A stretch of DNA of 64,000 nt from positions 1,770,001-1,834,000 of the forward strand of contig NC_087389.1 of the NCBI RefSeq assembly GCF_963675165.1. Direction: 5' to 3'. The position numbers and the translations under genes are program-made. The DNA is from Halichondria panicea. Lineage: Eukaryota; Porifera; Demospongiae; Suberitida; Halichondriidae. This document shows, one piece after another, positions 1-11,173 of the stretch; the first letter of the stretch is position 1; each line of letters opens with the position of its first letter. The notes beneath the pieces are model-generated. The model was given only the letters and a program-made list of their open reading frames with translations. It did no database searches and had not been told where the DNA came from.

Positions 1-44
1 TGTATCTGATACTTATGTTCACACACACACACATGCACACACAG

Positions 45-3000
45 TCCAACACTATTGCTGGCAGTACCCTGCTAGACACTGTCGAGAGGATAGCCTTCAA
101 CGTACTCACTGCAGATGTCATGATTCCCTCAAAAGAACAAACTGGTAAAAAATTATGTGGTTTGCCTTGGTGGTTAAACACAGGATGTTAAACCATAAAA
201 GTCTACACTAATGTCTTATCTTTTGCCTAAAACATTAGTACTTGGCAACTGGTCGGTGTCAAAGCAAAATTCAATTGTCAATTGTCCTCATTGCAGAAGT
301 CGTTAATTTTGAGACCCAAGTGGACAGTGACGATACATCTTTGACTGGTATTGATGTGAGGGGTAACTCTATTCGAGTGCCCACTGAGTTAGTGAGAATG
401 GTAGCTACCGGTACAACTGGACCAATCACTGTGGCCTCAGTTTACTACAGGAACATGAGTGGGCTGTTGCCCGGGACTCTGCCGGGAGAGAGGGACACTG
501 ATCTAGCATCTCCAGTGGTCTCCACCAGTCTGCAGTGCGGGGATAAGATCTGTGACACAGCCAACATTCAACTCAGTCAGCCAGTCATTGTGACACTGAA
601 ACACAGTCAACGTGCAAAAGTGAGTAATTTGTAATAATTACACACAGTATAATTATTACGTGTATGTGATTACAGGATCGTATTGAAAATGACACTACCA
701 GTGAAGTGACTTGTGTATTCTGGCAGTTCATCAGAGAAAGGTTTGTGATTCCTAACAAGTGCGTGTAGTTGCTTTAACTTGTCATACTTTGTTGCCCAGT
801 GAGTGGGCAGATCAAAGCGATCCAGTGCTCAGTATATGGCATCACTGCCATGGCTACCATATATTGCACTGGATTATATCAAGGGCGTATACAGAGAAGA
901 GGGCGTGCAACTCGCCCTATTCTCAGAATCATCCGACTTCGTATTGAGCTATTTTTAGAACTGCCCACAAAAACGCCCACGCGTAAACTTTGACCGCACA
1001 AGGTAAATCAAAGTATTTTTTTATATCTGTGCTAGCTAGCTAGCTCGATTGCAGCATAATAAAACTAGTTCTTAGCAGCAGTATGGCTCGTACTAGCAGT
1101 GTCAAAGGCAAACCATCCAACAGTTGCAACTCCAAGAAGATGAAACCTAGGTACAATAAACCTGTCTTCCTGAGTCTCTGGTACTTCTTAACAATGCACC
1201 CAGCACTTAACTTCCTGCTCGAAGGGGTTGTCTTGGACCTTGCTGGACTAGGACTGGTCATGACACTTCTCTAAAATAATACTGCACTGTTAGCTAGCTA
1301 GCAAAGGCAGCTCTGATGTACAAGCCCATCATTATAAAAACAACACTGCCCACTTGTTCACGTCTGTATACTGGATTCTATTTTTAGCATATCTGGTCTC
1401 TGATACGAAGTCGGATGAGTACGTAGGGTAGATAGTGAGTTGCATGCCCTCTTCTCTGTTGATTATATGCACTTGAACTGTGTGTAAATGCAGTAGATTT
1501 CTTTAAGAGATATCCATTTGGAACTTATGCCCCACCATCCCACACAATAACTCATTTGGTCCCTTTTATAGACTACTACTTTTATAACTACTAGTGGGAA
1601 GAAAACCTAAACATTTAAATTCAGCAAAAGTAATGAATTCCTTCAAAACACATGTCTTTTATTACGATTTATATGACCAGTCAGACGAGTTTAACGTCAT
1701 TGGGCCAACAAGTTAGTTATTGCAGGCGCCCTCGTGCAACATGCCATATATTGCACTGGATGACATAATGCCCTCGGGGCCTGCGGCCCTCGGGCATTAT
1801 ATTGTTCCAGTGCAATAGCACTCTGGCTGGGCAATAACTAATACATACTTACCGTATATGCTTGATCAGGAGCCGCAGCTACTAAATGTTTCATTTTGCT
1901 GGAAGAGGAGGCTACAATTCAAGAGAGGCCACTGTTCAAGAGCGACGTTTATTAGCTCCAGATAATTTAGTTTGTCATCTAAAGTTGTTTTCACCTGCAT
2001 AAACTTGAACTCTGCCATGAGAAAGTCTTTGTGAAGCACTAACAAGCTGCTACTTGTAGCTACGTACATGTAGCTAGCTGCTAGTAATAATTTTTTGGCT
2101 GCCACGTGCAGAAATGCTAGAGTCAAAGTTCACTGAGGCTACTATTTGAGAGCGGCTACTAAATGTTTCATTTTGCTAGCAAGGGAGGCTACTATTTGAG
2201 TGCGGCCTTTATACAAGAGCGGCCTCTGATCGAGCATATACGGTAGTCATAATCATTATGTGTCATAACAATTTACCATAATATACAGCCTTCATTAACG
2301 CCCACTTCCTTTGTTCCTTATATGGCAATTGTTCTAAGTTACACACCCGTACTTGCACTCTACACACACACACATATACACACACACGCACATACACACA
2401 CACGCATGCACGCACACAACACACACACACACACAACACACGCACAGTGGCAATCCTCTGGCTCATGGACGATGGGACACTGAAGGTTGTGTGAAAAATG
2501 GCAACCTTTCCAGCTCCACACAAACCGTGTGTGAGTGTACACATCTCACCAACTTTGCCATTCTCCTCAGTGCACGGCCACTCATCCAACCCTCTGGTGT
2601 GGCCCTGTCTCTTTCAATCATTGGCTACATTGGAGTGTCTCTATCTGTGATTGCCATGCTGGCCACTATTATGGCCTTGGTCTTTCTTAGGTGAGAAAAC
2701 CTTACTAAAAATACTGAGTGTTTCAATTGACAATGTAGGACCTTGTGGAACATGCGTAACTACATCCACATCAACCTGTGTGTGAGTCTGATTCTGGCAC
2801 AGCTGACCTTTGTGATTGGGGTGACCCCTCACGGAGGAGAGGGTGTGGTGGATCCTGGTTGTCAGACAGCAGCAGTTCTCATGCACTACTTGTTCCTGGT
2901 GTCCTTCATGTGGATGCTCATGGAGGGCGTGGTCTTGTATCTGGTCCTTGTCAAAGTCTTCGTAAAAGAACATGAACGGAAATACATTTTTAACTTCACC

Positions 3001-4354
3001 ATTGTCAGCTATGGTATGTGTAAATTCAACTGACATTGTTCATCCTCTCCCTATATAGGTGCCCCTGTACTGTACATGGCCCTCTGTATTCCGTTGGGCT
3101 TTGCTCTATCTGGCCTGGAGGATAGCTATGGCTATCAGCTGATCAACAGCAATACAACCACCATAGTGTGAGTTCAGTCGCTCTCTTATCAAGACCCAAG
3201 TATGCATGTGTGCGTACGTATACGGTTGTATACATACACCGATCTTTATGTTTATATTTTAAGTTTTCATGATAGTGTCCTCTAAAGGAGTGTTGGCTAT
3301 ACCTATTTAACTTCATGTCATTCCTATTTTTCGGCTGGGTCGGCCTTGAGTGACCCCAGAGTCAAGTTTGAGACATTATATGATTTTCTCATCAATTTCA
3401 CACTATAATTATATACCTATACTTGTGTTTGCAGCTGCTGGTTGAACCCCATCACTAACTTTATTCTGACATTCATTGTACCAGTGGTGGTGATTCTCTT
3501 GGTGAATGTTTGCTTTTTTATCATGGCAATAGTTATCATGTGTAGACACCAAACGAGGCAAGGAAAGTCACAGGAAATAAGGTATGTGGCTATTTTATGA
3601 TACAGACCAAGAGTTATTAATGAACTCCTGTACAGACACATAATTATTTGCACTGTGCTTGAAGTGTTTCTGATATAATTGTATACAGTTCTTGGTTGAA
3701 GTCATCTGTGTCACTGGTCACTGTCATGGGACTGACATGGATAACTGGTGAGAACAATAATACGTGAGATTTTGATTGTCAACACATGCAGGTCTTTTGG
3801 TGTTCGATGTCCCTGCTCTACTCCCAGTGTCGTACATCTTCACGATCTTCGCTTCATTCCAAGGAGTGGCCATTTTCATACTTTTTGTGCCTCTCTCTCT
3901 GCCAGTGAGGGATGCGTACTTCAAATGGTGGAAGGAAAAGTTGGCAAAGCATCGATATCAATTTCATTTTAAAAGCACCAAGGTATATCACTAACAAATC
4001 CAATCGTAATTACATGCCAGTGTATATAATTAGCTATGTACATTATTCTGCATTTCAGAGTGCCGCTCTCAGCAGTGTCAACACCAATGTTACCTCTCCA
4101 CCTTTGGATAGTTCGTTGAAACTGGAGTCTAATAATATTATATTCAACTCGACCATGGAAAGAGAGTCAGGTGTGTGATTGCACAACTTGGAAGATGTTT
4201 CTAACACATGAGCTTAATTGCTGTAACGTGTATAGGCACCCCCTCATATAGCTTCATTGTAGAGTTGTATGCGCTAGTACTGGCCGGAGCTATAAACGTA
4301 AAAATGGTATACATGTGTGATGTTTTGACCCCGTATATCATTAATTCTACTTAA
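45..4354 (+). CDS. Adhesion G-protein-coupled receptor, copy A (5' part outside the window)
   Basis: Eleven exons: 45-144, 297-619, 676-740, 2448-2690, 2739-3013, 3059-3167, 3435-3581, 3689-3747, 3792-3982, 4059-4170, 4236-4354. All junctions are GT-AG and frame is kept through 580 codons to the stop. The exons encode the end of a GAIN domain, a GPS motif (CVFWQF, GRWDTEGC, then CECTHLTNFAILL with the HL/T autoproteolysis site), seven transmembrane segments and a cytoplasmic tail. In this family self-cleavage at HL/T leaves a tethered agonist at the new N-terminus. The first nine exons match exons 9-17 of copy B nearly base for base, so the two are tandem duplicates. The intron between the third and fourth exons has grown to 1.7 kb by transposon insertion. 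The last exon is the least certain: it does not match copy B, and read-through of the previous exon would stop a few codons after position 4170. Confidence 0.85.
791..1846. mobile_element. Nested non-autonomous inverted-repeat elements in GPCR A intron
   Basis: This sequence is absent from the matching intron of copy B (around 17320). Inside it, about 55 bp near 892-946 recurs inverted at 1402-1457 (shared words include agagaagagggcgtgcaact and atccgacttcgtat), marking an inner element of about 570 bp. A second foldback, 1712-1845, has arms starting ttagttattgc and ending gcaataactaa, with a GC-rich centre. The 63-aa reading frame at 1083-1274 lies inside the inner element and shows nothing recognisable. 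No transposase is present. Confidence 0.7.
1850..2245. mobile_element. 396-bp MITE with 27-bp terminal inverted repeats
   Basis: The ends are taccgtatatgcttgatcag at the left and the near-perfect reverse complement (ctgatcgagcatatacggta) at the right. A phrase beginning gctactaaatgtttcatttt occurs twice inside, at 1878 and 2155. The element sits in the same expanded intron as its left neighbour and is also missing from copy B. Confidence 0.75.
2362..2447 (+). repeat. CA-rich microsatellite abutting the GPS-exon acceptor (copy A)
   Basis: CA dinucleotides, interrupted in places, run directly into the acceptor AG of the exon that starts at 2448. There is no pyrimidine tract between repeat and exon. 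Confidence 0.85.
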
Positions 4355-4841
4355 AATGACGTAATCAATATAATATTATAACTACATGAGGTGTCTTAAT
4401 TCCTATCTAGCTAAGGTTTTGAACCATCAATGCATTTGAAAGGTTCAATATCTCTGTGAAAGGCTGGAACTGAACTATCAGTTGTGTAATGTGTTTTTGT
4501 CATTTTTGTGGTTAGTGACTTAGAGAGGTCACGCGATTGACAGCGTAGAGACTGAGTGTTACATTGTTGTAGTTCTTTTTGTGAGCATTAGTTTTCGTGT
4601 TCTTGTGACTGTTCTATTTACATAATTATGAGCTGATTTTAAAGTAGGCTTCGGTATAATAAGCTGATTTTAAAGTAGGCTTACTACTAGTATTAGTTAA
4701 TTTGGATCACTCGGTTACATATTGGTGGCAGCGGTGGGATACTGTCTACGGTTGGTTAGACTCACCCAGTGGATGTCTGGTAGAAAAGACACAAAGTGAC
4801 GATCGAGGCGACACGAGTACCGCTAGTCAAAGTCAGACGGA

Positions 4842-5710
4842 CATGGCAGAGACAGGCGAACTAACGGAGATGTTGAAGGCCCTTCTAGAAGATCGGAAGA
4901 CTCTAGAGGCTGACTTACGAGAAGAACGCAGAGTTCTGGCTGAAGAAACAGCCGAGATAGATGAAGGAATTCGAGAGCAGATGGACTTGCTACGAGGATT
5001 AGTAGAAAGAGCACACGGTGAGGGCGGTGACGAACGGAGGGTGACGATCCGAGCTCACGGATGCAAACGACATTGAGGTGACTTTTGATGTCTGCTTATG
5101 ATGTACCGGTGAATCGTTGCTTGCTCCTCAACTGTCTGGTAAGGCCCAGCAGGCCTATGCAGCTCTAAGTGGGGAGGCTGCGACAAGCTATACCCAAGTG
5201 AAAGAGGCCATTTTTCGAAGAAACCTTTAGGAGACGGTTTCGAACAGCGTCAGTGAGGACTGGTGAGACTGTAATGGAGCTACGAGTGAGGCTGGAGGAC
5301 CTGGCCAAGAAACGGTTGAAGGAGTGCGACACCGTGGATAAACTGAGAGACGCGATTGTGTTGGAACAGTTTTTAAATTCATTACCAGAGGAAGTGAGGG
5401 TCTGGGTCTAAGAACACAAACCAAAAACCAGCGAAGCGGCGGCCCAACTAGCAGATAACTATACCTCCAAGCCCGACAGACCCAGTCGTGAGTGAAGGAA
5501 GGAAGCCGGTAAACCCAAACCCTATTGTGTGTGCAAAGTGCAAAAGACGAGGCCATGCACAAGGCACGGAATTGTAGAGTTGGAGTGGAGGATAAAACTA
5601 GCTCTCCCCCACCTAAAGCTGAGAGGGATCTGAAAGATATTACCTGTTTCACGTGTAATCAGAAGGGCCACTACGCAGCCAACTGTCCCTCAAAGGTGAA
5701 CCTCCTGTGT
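4842..5710 (+). pseudogene. gag remnant: coiled coil, SCAN-like capsid segment, zinc knuckle
   Basis: It starts with a charged coiled-coil stretch (4842-5040) ending at an early stop (5074). In other frames it continues with SGKAQQAYAALSGEA (about 5140), TYTQ/SYTQVKEAIFRR-type text (about 5190), and VLEQFLNSLPEEVRVWV (about 5358-5410), which resembles the core of the vertebrate SCAN domain. A CCHC knuckle of the form C-x2-C-x4-H-x4-C (CFTCNQKGHYAANC, 5646-5690) follows. Several frameshifts and stops separate these parts. The capsid would form the particle shell and the knuckle would bind RNA. Confidence 0.75.
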
Positions 5711-5719
5711 ATAGAACGA

Positions 5720-6142
5720 AGGAGTAATTTCCAGGGAGAATCAGAACTGATTCAGCACACGGTAGAGCCGAAGCCTGGAATCTTCCAAACAGGGACTATC
5801 GAAGGACAAGCAGTGACGGACGTTTGCTTAGACACTGGATGTACTAGGACGATGGTACGAGAAGACTTAGTCCCAGCAGAAAAGTTATTGGAAGGCGATT
5901 CGATTGCGATATGTTGTGCCCATGGGGATACGGTAGTGTACCCCCTGGCTAGAATTCAAGTAGAAGTGAACGGAACTACACATGAAGTGGAGGCAGCTGT
6001 TTCGAGGACATTGCCACTATCGATGTTGATGGGTACCGATGTACCAGTACTACCAGCACTCGTTACGAACAAACTGGGCGACAGCCTTAGTGGTTATGAC
6101 AAGAGCCAAGAAGAGAGCTCAAGATCGAGAAGAAGCCACTGA
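5720..6142 (+). pseudogene. Retroelement aspartic protease remnant
   Basis: The zinc-knuckle frame continues into a retropepsin-like segment. The catalytic motif is LDTGC at about 5830, and a hydrophobic strand with LMGTDVPVL near 6030 fits the second half of the fold. The frame stops at 6142, and a spacer open frame (6163-6519) leads to the integrase. The protease would process the polyprotein. Confidence 0.7.
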
Positions 6143-6522
6143 CCGACGCAACGAAGAGGAGTGTGGAGTACACCAAAACGGTGTTGACGAATAGTCGTGA
6201 AGACGTTACTAACCTACCTGAGTTCGATGATGATTTGTTCAGTGTAGTACGAGAGAAGAGTATATTGACTAGAAGTGAAAAGCGTGCCCAATGCCAAAAG
6301 TATCAACCTATCGACAAACCTATGGAAGAAACGAAACGAGCGTGTAGTGGGGCAGAGGAATTCCAGAAACTCCAACAGGAGGATGTGACTCTTGAAGATA
6401 CACGGAAGGCTGCGGATGCACACCCCGCTTTAACAGGTGATGGATTCTTCAAGAAGAACGGTTTGGTGTATAGACGTTGGCTTCCTCGAGGTAAACCAAG
6501 AGGAGACGAAGTGGAATAGCTT

Positions 6523-7540
6523 GTGTTGCTGTTGAAGTACCGACCCGAGGTGCTGAAGCTAGCTCACAAACCCCCATTTGCTGGCCACCTGGGGCGGGAC
6601 AAGACTGTGAATTGGATTAGTCAGAGATTTTATTGGCCCACGATGTTCGCCGATGTGCAGAGAGTGGTGAAGACGTGCGACGAGTGCCAGAAGACAGGGC
6701 AAGTGAAGGCACCAATGGTTCCCCTACCGATATTTTCAGAGCCATTTCGAAGGATCGCAATGGACATTGTGGGGCCCGTTATTTGCGACTATGCAACCCG
6801 GTTCCCAGAAGCTATCCCGATGAAGTCTATTGATGCAGTACATGTTGCAGAGGAGCTGCTTGTCTATTGTTTGAGATTTGGAGTGCCTCAGGAAATTCTA
6901 ACCGATCAAGGGGAAAATTTTACGTTAAAGTTGCTCGCGGAGTTGTACCGAATGTTGCACATCCATTCTATCAGAACGACACCGTATCACCCACAAACAA
7001 ACGGGCTTGTGGAGTGATTCAATAAGATCCTGAAGTCTATGTTGAGAAAGGCGGCTATATCCGAAGGAAAAGATTGGGACAAGATGGTCCCCAACCTACT
7101 CTTTGCATATCGGGAGGTCGAACAGTCATCCACAGGATTTTCACCTTTTGAATTGGTGTACGGTCGGACAGTTCGAGGGCCCTTAGATGTACTCAAAGAG
7201 ACAGGTCAAGGAGGACACAAGTGAGAGTATTGTGTCGTACGTGTTTACGATCCAAGAAAGGCTATGAAGAAGTTGGTGCCTGCAGGATGCCCAACAGACG
7301 CAGAAGCGATGGTATGACCAGAAGGCTCGTATGCTGGAGTTTGAAGTTGGAGAACAGGTGTTGGTGTTGTTGCCGACGGAATCAAAGAAGCTGTTTGCAC
7401 GGTGGCAAGGGCCATATAAGATTGTAGCGAAGACCGGTGAAGTAACTTACCGAGTGGAGATGTCAGGGCGACGGACACCCAAGCAAATCTTCCATGTGAA
7501 CATGCTGAGAAAATACTACTCGAGTGATTTTGTCGGATTT
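6523..7540 (+). pseudogene. Retroelement integrase with GPY/F module, disrupted
   Basis: The HHCC zinc domain is present (HKPPFAGHLG, then CDECQKTG near 6690). The catalytic core keeps Asp in MDIVGP, Asp in LTDQGENF and Glu in TNGLVE, but the text between DIVGP and CDYATRFPEA is missing: about 16 residues usual for this family have been removed in frame. A TGA at 7015 and a frameshift near 7225 further break it. Downstream, ARWQGPYKIV (about 7400) is the GPY/F module that normally ends a gypsy integrase, and FHVNMLRKYY follows. This fixes the integrase end before the RT starts. Confidence 0.8.
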
Positions 7541-7599
7541 GTGCAGCAAGGTGATACCCCAGAGGGGGAAGACGTTGATGTCTGGGAGAACGATTGCAG

Positions 7600-8884
7600 T
7601 GCAGAGGGCATGACTACGGGAAAGGAACTATCGGTGGCCCAGTGCGACCAAGTACAAACTCTGATCAAGAAGTACAGTAAAAAGGTACCCGGAAGGACAG
7701 AGAAGATTGCACACTCGGTAGAAACAGGGTTGGCACATCCAATACGGCAACCCACTTACCGGATTCCCCAAGCTCATAAAGCTGAAGTCATGGCGGAAAT
7801 TGAGAAGATGGAAGAGGCAGGAGTAATTGTGCCCTCAGTCAGTCAATGGAGCTTACCGATTGTTCCTGTACGGAAGAAAGACGGTTCGCTGCGGATATGC
7901 ATTGATTATCGGAAGTTGAATGCTGTATCGCGTACGGATTCCTACCCAATGCCCCGTATCGATGACATCATTGACCTATTGGGAAAAGCTGGTTATATTT
8001 AACCCTGGATTTGGCCAAGGGCTATTGGCAAGTTCCTGCTTTTTCCTCTCCCATGGGCCTTTTTGAGTTTACGGTGATGCCGTTCGGTTTGCAAGGGGCC
8101 TCAGCTACGTTCCAGCGTCTGATGGACTCAGTGGTGGCGGGTCTAAGTTTCTGTGCGGCTTATCTGGATGATGTTGTCATTTTTAGCGAAACCTGGACGG
8201 AGCACCTGACCCATCTGGAACAGGTGTTTGTAGGTCTTGAGGAGGCCGGTTTGACAGTCAAAGCAAGTAAGTGCCAAATTGGGATGCGAGAATGTGTGTA
8301 TCTTGGTCATGTGGTCGGGAATGGCTGTGTTAGGCCAGAAGCCTCTAAACTGGAAGCAGTGAATTTGTTCTTTGTGCCAAGGACCAAGAAACAAGTAAGG
8401 TCGTTTTTAGGCTTGAGCGGTTATTATCGACCGAATTATGCATCGATAGCTGCACCTCCATCAGATTTGACAAGGAAGTCACTCCCCAAAGAAGTGAAAT
8501 GGACCGAGAAGTGCCAGGAAGCATTTGAAAACTAAAAATTTCTGAGAAACTCACCAATACTAAGGAACCCTGATTTCGGACGTAGTTTTGTGCTTCGACG
8601 GATGCTTCTGATCATGGGGGTAGGCGCAGTATTAAGTCAAGTGGACGATACTGGAGTGGATCACCCAGTTGCTTATTACAGTTGGAAATTGCTGGATAGA
8701 GAGACGAGATACTCAACAGTTGAAAAAGAATGCCTGGCCATCAAACTGGGAATTCAAGCAGTTAAGGTGTACTTGTTGGGCCGACATTTTACGGTACAGA
8801 CGGACCATCACGCTCTGACATGGCTACACAGACTCAAGGAAAACAATGCTCGATTGAGCCGGTGGAGTCTAGCTCTATCCGACT
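7600..8884 (+). pseudogene. Retroelement reverse transcriptase and RNase H, disrupted
   Basis: The RT begins with HSVETGLAHPIRQPTYRIP and RICIDYRKLNAVS (about 7700-7930). It shifts frame at 8000 and continues with LAKGYWQVP, MPFGLQGASATFQRLMD and the catalytic YLDDVV (8161). VRSFLGLSGYYR follows, then a stop at 8533. The RNase H part holds GVGAVLSQ, RYSTVEKECLAI and QTDHHALTWL, but the usual TDAS with the first catalytic Asp before GVGAVLSQ is gone. The frame ends where the next repeat begins (8879). Confidence 0.85.
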
Positions 8885-9623
8885 AGAAAAACATTTGCAA
8901 TGTGAAAGATTGCTAGGATTGGCCAGGGGAACCACAAAAAAGCGTGGAAACAAGAAATCAGACGAGAGCATAACTCCAATCCGTTACAACGTCAATCACA
9001 TGTACTGGTAGTTTCCCATGTTTTCCCGTTCATGCGCCAATATACCACGCAATTTTTACTGGTGCATGGAGTGATGACCATGCAAATCCCTATATATTTA
9101 TATTTTGGAATGTGCGGGCATAAAAATTAATCATGTGATTTGTACTGAATTGATGTTCCTAATACATGGAGTCTTGAGCACAGGTATACACAGTCCATCC
9201 ATGCGTAGTAACATTCACGGACCGTACTGGTGACCTGCATGGAATGATGTGGTGGATGGAAGCTGCATGGTAGATGGATCTGGAACACAGTCTATATACT
9301 ATGCATTGTACATGTTCATGACGTTGTAACGGATTGGAGTTATGCTCTCGTCTGATTTCTTGTTTCCACGCTTTTTTGTGGTTCCCCTGGCCAATCCTAG
9401 CAATTTTTCACATTGCAAATGTTCTGGACTAATCAGACATCTTCTCGAATATCTCTGGACTAATAATTCAGTAATGAGTATTGCTTGATATGTTGAATTT
9501 GTGAAGCATGCCTGTCAGAGAAAGGGAGCTAGAGCTGAACACTGTGAAGAAAAGCAACACCTCAGGCTCTGGAACACTGCGATTTTAGGCACACGGTTTC
9601 TTAGCCACGCCTATCTATTATTA
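8879..9623 (-). repeat. Inverted, truncated copy 1 of the 1.4-kb repeat unit
   Basis: 8879-9424 is the part with long inverted arms: ccgactagaaaaacatttgc and roughly 100 bp more recur as the reverse complement at 9322-9423. 9425-9623 is the reverse complement of about 13320-13560, so this is the same unit as 12803-14202 in the opposite orientation, with about 110 bp missing at the junction. It is cut off by the Tc1-type element at 9624. Confidence 0.75.
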
Positions 9624-9764
9624 CAGTGGATTTCAGTTGCGTTTGAATGTTGCGTTGACATACGGACTTCCGTGTTGCGCTATAAGATAGGAAAAACGCG
9701 GTAAATTATTATATTGTCACGTGAGCTTCCACGTGAAAATTTCAGAGCCTTCTCAGATCAGTCT

Positions 9765-9981
9765 AGTCGAGCGCCGCCGCCCTCCTTGAAGGAGGTCGGG
9801 AATCAAGCCTATCCACAGTTTTGTTCTGGCCTGTTACGCAATAGTATCATGAATATCATTTATTCTATGTGGGATTGCAGCTGGTGGAATTGTTGGATTT
9901 CCAACAACAGAACAAAACTGTGGATAGGCTTGATTCCCGACCTCCTTCCGGGCAACGGTAGAGGGCGGCGGCGCCCGACTA
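9765..9981. mobile_element. 217-bp foldback element with a 10-bp target duplication
   Basis: Two GC-rich arms of about 70 bp (left begins agtcgagcgccgccgccctc, right is its near reverse complement) surround a short centre. The element is flanked on both sides by agatcagtct (9755-9764 and 9982-9991). It sits inside the Tc1-type element, just upstream of the cargo gene, so it inserted later. A 9-11 bp duplication would fit a Mutator-like mobiliser. Confidence 0.8.
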
Positions 9982-10076
9982 AGATCAGTCTTAGTTCTGT
10001 TCTCAGATTATTCACAGTATATACGTGTCTGACAGTATTAAACAACATTAACAGGGACTCTGGCTGGCCTGATTAC

Positions 10077-11064
10077 ATGGAGAGTTGTGACTACCAGTCC
10101 CACTCACCATACCCTGGGTCTATCTCTATGGGTCGTTGTTGGCAAGGCCAAAGTAGAGTGGAAGTTTCAGCACCCAAAGCTACAGTTAGCGCTGCTTCTG
10201 GAAGCTGCATCGAAGTAGAAGTAAGTAAATAAAATTGGCTAACATGTTTCCATGTAATACCCTTTGTGTACACAGTGTGAAACAGCACGGGTTAGGGCTT
10301 CCCCTTCAAAATTATCTTCTAAACACTACGTATATTCGGTAAAGGTAGTGAACCCAGTACGCAAGTCCGAATACACTGTCAGAAAGCTTAGTGCTTATGA
10401 TCGTTTCTCCTCATTTGATGAACTAACAGAGCAGTTGCAAAAGTGTTTGGACAAAATATCACCCAGCCAAATAGGCTACATTGAGCCAGGGCATGGATTA
10501 AAGGGGAAGCAGAGGTGGCTGTATACAGATGAAGATGTAGATACCATGTATGACATTTACAAGAGAAAGACTGAGATTCTGCTCTGGTGCTTTTCTGAGA
10601 ACCCTGAAGGATCTGAGATCACTACATGCAGTAGTAAATCAAAAAAAGCAGAGACAAGTTCCAAATCTAAGAAGGAAGCAATTGAGTGCATCGTGAAGAA
10701 ACTTCAAGATAAGCATGGCAACCAATATTCAGTAGAAAAGTGTAATGCTTGGGCACATTTGATTCATGTGGGAAAACACGATTCACACAATGATCCTCCA
10801 GATTTACCATACTTCCGAGGAACAAAGAAACGAAAATTGCAGACTCCTAGTGAAGGACGCGAGAATTCTCCACCTTCACCTCAAGCTGCCTCTAAGTCTT
10901 CACCATCAATTATTACTTCTCCTAGTAAAAGGGTTGGCCTCCGGAGTCAGTGCATTGAGCAGTTAGTTAAATGGCACTCACTGCTTGAGAAAGGTGCCAT
11001 TTCTCAACTGCAGTATGATGAAATGCAAAAGGCAATCATGGAGGAAATTAAATCCAACTATTGA
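10077..11064 (+). CDS. Cargo gene of the Tc1-type element, unknown function (310 aa)
   Basis: Exons 10077-10220 and 10276-11064 are joined by a 55-bp GT-AG intron in phase 0, giving 310 codons plus stop. I do not recognise a named domain. The central part (SAYDRFSSFDELTEQLQKCL, then GYIEPGHGLKGKQRWLYT and DVDTMYDIYKRKTEILLW) looks folded. A lysine/serine-rich linker is followed by KKLQDKHGNQYSVEKCNAWAH and a C-terminal helix region (LRSQCIEQLVKWHSLLEKG). From memory, similar proteins occur in many copies in sponge and cnidarian genomes. It lies wholly between the transposon's inverted repeats, opposite in strand to the transposase, and is intact while the transposase is broken. The start codon is the first ATG in frame upstream of the intron; earlier starts would run through the foldback insertion. 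Confidence 0.7.
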
Positions 11065-11173
11065 CTGTTTGTAACATTGCTAAATTCGAGACTTAAAGAA
11101 TCAGGAACCTTCAAATCAAGTATTGTGTATGAATGACATTGTGTAACTATATTATATGAATGGAATGCACAAA

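Larger units (their letters stand above)
4474..8878 (+). mobile_element. Degenerate Ty3/gypsy-type retroelement with integrase upstream of RT (Gmr1-like order)
   Basis: The coding order read on the + strand is gag, protease, integrase, GPY/F module, reverse transcriptase, RNase H. Most gypsy elements are PR-RT-RH-INT; the order here is that of the Gmr1 clade described from deuterostomes. A putative 5' LTR (about 4474-4720, starting TGTG and ending TTACA) is followed by a primer-binding-site-like stretch, ttggtggcagcggtggg, at 4723. No 3' LTR is visible, because the element stops at 8878 against another repeat. At least seven stops or frameshifts break the reading frame, so the copy is dead. 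LTR limits are a guess; the coding order is seen directly. Confidence 0.85.

Noticed and set aside
731-745. Apparent loss of a splice donor in GPCR copy A (gaaagg against gtaagg in copy B)
   Set aside because: Reading frame shows that the donor actually used in both copies is the next GT (ag|gtttgtg), which is intact in A.
2263-2589. 108-aa minus-strand frame rich in Cys/Val
   Set aside because: It is the translation of a CA/TG microsatellite and the antisense of the GPS exon.
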